From: Candidatus Gastranaerophilales bacterium
GTDB lineage: Bacteria > Cyanobacteriota > Vampirovibrionia > Gastranaerophilales > Gastranaerophilaceae
Direction: 5' to 3'
DNA: 32,668 nucleotides
Assembly (NCBI GenBank): GCA_944325515.1
Contig: CALVAO010000020.1
Span: forward strand, 1 to 32,668
The notes beneath the pieces are model-generated. The model saw only the letters and a program-made list of their open reading frames with translations, ran no database searches and was not told where the DNA came from. Shown piece after piece: positions 30,177 through 32,668 of the stretch (within the stretch, counting starts at the first letter, position 1; every line of letters begins with the position of its first letter). A program made the position numbers and the translations under genes.

Positions 30177-32082
30177 TTTGCTCTTCTCCTTCATTATTTT
30201 CTTCTTTTGCAGGAATTTCGCCACGCTGAACTCTTATATCATCCATCAAATCTTCAAACTCTTTTTCATCAAGAGTTTCTTTTTCAAGAAGATTTTTAGC
30301 AATATATTCAAGCATATCTCTATTTTCACTCAACAGTTTTTTAGCGTGTTCATACTGAGCATCGACAATTTTCTTAACTTCTTTATCAATATCAGCAGCA
30401 ATTTCTTCGGAGAAATCTCTTGTATTACCAAAATTTCTGCCCATAAATACATGCTCTTGATCTTTTCCGTAAGCAAGATTACCCATTTTTTCACTCATAC
30501 CATACGTTGTAACCATGCTGCGCGCAAGAGAAGAAACTTTTTCCAAATCATTAGACGCGCCTGTTGTAACATTATCTTTGCCGTATATCAATTCTTCTGC
30601 GACACGTCCGCCTAAAATCATGGTTATTCTATCCAGAAGCTGATTTTTACGCATTGTTAAATGATCTTTTTCTGGAAGGGTCAGAGTTATCCCGAGTGCC
30701 ATACCTCTTGGAATAATAGAAACTTTATGCAGCGGATCGCAATCCTTAAGCAGTTTTGCCAGAAGAGCATGCCCGACCTCGTGATAAGCAGTATTCTCTT
30801 TTTCTTCATCTGAAATAATTCTGCTTTTCTTTTCCGGTCCTGCCATTACTTTATCTATAGCTTCTTCCAAATCCGGCATTTCGATTTCTGATTTATCATG
30901 TCTTGCGGCAAGCAGTGCTGCCTCATTCAAAAGATTCTGCAAATCTGCTCCGGTAAATCCGGGAGTTCGTTTTGCAAGAGTTTTTAAATCTACTTCTTTA
31001 GCCAGCGGTTTATTTTTAGCATGAACATTCAAGATCTGCTCACGTCCTAAAACATCCGGTTTGTTAATCACAATCTGCCTGTCAAATCTTCCCGGTCTTA
31101 AAAGAGCATTATCTAAAATATCCGGTCTGTTTGTTGCAGCTAATATAATTATATTAGTATTTTCGTCAAATCCGTCCATTTCAACAAGCAGCTGGTTAAG
31201 GGTTTGTTCTCTTTCATCATGTCCGCCGCCTAAACCTGCACCTCTCTGACGCCCGACTGCATCAATTTCATCAATAAATACAATACAGGGCTGATGTTTT
31301 TTAGCCTGTTCAAACAAATCTCTTACGCGGGAAGCCCCGACACCGACAAACATTTCAACAAAATCGGAGCCGCTTATAGAGAAAAACGGAACACCTGCTT
31401 CACCGGCTACAGCTTTTGCCATCAAGGTTTTACCTGTACCGGGAGAGCCTACAAGAAGAACTCCTTTTGGAATCTTTGCTCCTAATTTTACATATTTATC
31501 AGAATGCTTAAGAAAATCAACAATCTCTTCAAGTTCTTTTCTTTCTTCATCAATACCTGCAACATCGGCAAATGTTGTTTTCACTTTGCTGTCCATTAGC
31601 ATCTTTGCGCGGCTTTTACCAAAAGACATAGCCTGTGCACCTCCTGCCTGTATCGATTTTATAATAAGCATTATAAAACCAAGCACAAGAAGAATAGTTA
31701 TTAAGGAAGAGCCTATACCAAATGCTGAGCCGGAATCACTTGCCCGCTTTGCACTGATTTCTACATTATTTTCTTCTAGTTTATTCAATATATCGGAATT
31801 ATCTGGAAGTACAACTTTATATTGTAATTTTGGAGGCTTTACATCTCCATACCAAGGATTGGTTGATGTCTTTTTTGGCTCCGGCTGGTTTACGGGAAGA
31901 GCAATCAAAGAATCTTTGCCCATATTAACACTTTTGATTTCTTTATTTTCCACTTTTTGTAAAAAGGTAGTATAAGACAGTTCTTCCGTGCTTGAGGTAG
32001 GTCCGGAAAATAACATTGAAATAAATGCTAAGACCATAATCCCCAGTATTACGTACATTCCGATTGATTGATTTTTATTCAT
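30169..32082 (-). CDS. ftsH: ATP-dependent zinc metalloprotease FtsH
   Basis: A membrane-bound AAA+ protease that degrades misfolded or regulatory membrane proteins. The 637-residue protein has two membrane segments (about 8-26 and 124-144) around a periplasmic domain, Walker A GSPGTGKT (about 212-219), Walker [10 protein letters not shown] (about 268-276), a second region of homology [19 protein letters not shown], and zinc site HEVGH (about 430). The start is ATG at 32082 with AAAGGAG four bases ahead; an upstream in-frame extension to 32157 would overlap the promoter. It probably leads an operon with the RipA-like and PAP2 genes. Confidence 0.96.
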   Translation of the reverse strand: MNKNQSIGMYVILGIMVLAFISMLFSGPTSSTEELSYTTFLQKVENKEIKSVNMGKDSLIALPVNQPEPKKTSTNPWYGDVKPPKLQYKVVLPDNSDILNKLEENNVEISAKRASDSGSAFGIGSSLITILLVLGFIMLIIKSIQAGGAQAMSFGKSRAKMLMDSKVKTTFADVAGIDEERKELEEIVDFLKHSDKYVKLGAKIPKGVLLVGSPGTGKTLMAKAVAGEAGVPFFSISGSDFVEMFVGVGASRVRDLFEQAKKHQPCIVFIDEIDAVGRQRGAGLGGGHDEREQTLNQLLVEMDGFDENTNIIILAATNRPDILDNALLRPGRFDRQIVINKPDVLGREQILNVHAKNKPLAKEVDLKTLAKRTPGFTGADLQNLLNEAALLAARHDKSEIEMPDLEEAIDKVMAGPEKKSRIISDEEKENTAYHEVGHALLAKLLKDCDPLHKVSIIPRGMALGITLTLPEKDHLTMRKNQLLDRITMILGGRVAEELIYGKDNVTTGASNDLEKVSSLARSMVTTYGMSEKMGNLAYGKDQEHVFMGRNFGNTRDFSEEIAADIDKEVKKIVDAQYEHAKKLLSENRDMLEYIAKNLLEKETLDEKEFEDLMDDIRVQRGEIPAKEENNEGEEQNG

Positions 32083-32121
32083 ATTTCTCCTTTTATATCT
32101 AACGGACTTTTTACGAATAAA

Positions 32122-32130
32122 ATTATAACA
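32122..32130 (-). promoter_or_regulatory. ftsH promoter -10
   Basis: Minus strand TGT followed by TATAAT (32127-32122), an extended -10, about 39 bases before the ATG. The -35 region is weak. Confidence 0.55.
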
Positions 32131-32246
32131 CAAACGAAAATTAAAAACGAGGCGCAAATAGAAAAGTATTAATATATTCGCCGGTTGTCCCGTTTTTTTA
32201 TTTTACTTTATTTGATAATAAATTTTTTATTTATTTTGTTTTTGTC

Positions 32247-32360
32247 ATCTTGAAAGCGTAGAAAATCGGGGGTAAATGAGGGGTAAATGAGGGGTAAATG
32301 AATGAGAAGAGTAAGTAATATTTTCTTCCTTTTACCCCCGATTTTCAAGCTGTTCAAGAT
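32247..32360. repeat. Long hairpin enclosing GGGGTAAATGA direct repeats
   Basis: GAAAATCGGGGGTAAA (32261-32276) pairs perfectly with TTTACCCCCGATTTTC (32331-32346). An outer stem ATCTTGAA/TTCAAGAT (32247-32254 and 32353-32360) extends it. GGGGTAAATGA occurs three times in a row from 32269 to 32301. It looks like a non-autonomous repeat element. Confidence 0.75.
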
Positions 32361-32546
32361 CTTACAAATTAAAAGGCATTATTTCCAGCTGGTAAGATGC
32401 TGAAATACGCCTCTATTTATATACACGTACTTCATCTTTTTTTATCACTTGACGGCTATTCAGCATGACAGTTATTGGCGGGTTAATATCTTGCTTACAA
32501 ATCTTGATTTTTACTTGACAATAGTAACAAGGGATGTAGTCGGGTA

Positions 32547-32591
32547 GGTAGACTTTAGTCTACCAAATAATAAGGTAGACTGAAGTCTACC
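32547..32591. repeat. Paired GGTAGACT palindromes
   Basis: GGTAGACTTTAGTCTACC (32547-32564) and GGTAGACTGAAGTCTACC (32574-32591), each an 8-bp stem with a 2-base centre, 9 bases apart. The two can also pair with each other. Confidence 0.8.
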
Positions 32592-32614
32592 CTACTGATG
32601 CTTGGCGTGGTAAT

Positions 32615-32637
32615 CCCTCGCCCCTTGTGGGAGAGGG
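32615..32637. repeat. CCCTC...GAGGG hairpin
   Basis: CCCTCGCCC (32615-32623) pairs with GGGAGAGGG (32629-32637) apart from one G-A mismatch; loop CTTGT. Its high GC differs from the surroundings. Confidence 0.7.
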
Positions 32638-32668
32638 AAGAATTTCAAGTTGAGCTTAGGCGAAACTT

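Larger units (their letters stand above)
32158..32668. other. Gene-free repeat-rich end of the window
   Basis: About 510 bp upstream of ftsH without an open reading frame that I trust. It holds three separate hairpin-forming elements (32247-32360, 32547-32591 and 32615-32637), listed on their own. Nothing else is recognised. Confidence 0.7.

Noticed and set aside
32083..32157. N-terminal extension of FtsH
   Set aside because: It overlaps the -10 element, and a strong AAAGGAG precedes the ATG at 32082.
32265..32301. G-quadruplex from GGGG runs
   Set aside because: Only three G runs are present on this strand; a fourth would be needed.

Overview
The window is AT-rich, gene-dense DNA of an LPS-making bacterium. 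My best guess is an uncultured gut or environmental relative of the non-photosynthetic cyanobacteria (Vampirovibrionia/Melainabacteria, order Gastranaerophilales-like). The reasons are lptB and an LptF/G permease, a SmtB/ZiaR-type zinc repressor with a divergent P-type ATPase, a 2-oxoacid:ferredoxin oxidoreductase, a protein beginning MGMAASQARLL, and several promoters carrying direct repeats that fit the cyanobacterial HLR1 (RpaB) box. The taxonomic call is inference from gene content. No phage, transposase or CRISPR array is visible.

Layout. 1-1200: the end of a ferredoxin-dependent 2-oxoacid oxidoreductase operon (gamma and delta subunits), with its genes separated by odd octamer-repeat DNA. 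1201-3360: two lineage-type proteins of unknown function behind near-identical sigma-28-like promoters. 3361-5802: a divergent pair, a GT2 polyprenyl-phosphate glycosyltransferase and a membrane PMT/ArnT-like glycosyltransferase. 5803-7300: L10 leader RNA with an attenuator, then rplJ and rplL, closed by a strong terminator. 7369-11783 (minus strand): dnaJ-like and queE, then lptB, an LptF/G permease and a secreted phosphodiester-glycosidase-like protein. 11881-13163: a secreted thioredoxin-like protein and rmlA. 13216-17924 (minus): era, a GH13 glucan-active enzyme, and a membrane protein of unknown function. 18049-19986: a large protein of unknown function. 20023-23278 (minus): rplS, rbgA and a U32 peptidase/RlhA-like gene. 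23539-27607: a degenerate GH13-like protein, the SmtB-like repressor and its zinc/cadmium ATPase, and an isoprenylcysteine-methyltransferase-like membrane protein. 27608-28100: tRNA-Arg(CCU) between hairpins and an 81-bp tandem duplication. 28101-32082: a CgeB-like glycosyltransferase, a PAP2 phosphatase, a small RipA-like membrane protein and ftsH. 32158-32668: repeat-rich DNA with no gene.

Themes. Much of the window concerns the envelope (LPS export, nucleotide-sugar supply, three glycosyltransferases, PAP2, FtsH) and ribosome assembly (L10, L12, L19, RbgA, Era). The least ordinary signals are regulatory: two copies of a compound promoter (HLR1-like direct repeat plus sigma-28-like core), two further HLR1-like repeats elsewhere, paired SmtB-type operators, and at least five genes whose -10 box lies 6-9 nt from the start codon, which predicts leaderless mRNAs. 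The most unusual protein is the GH13-like one at 23539, which keeps two catalytic-site motifs but lacks normally invariant residues.
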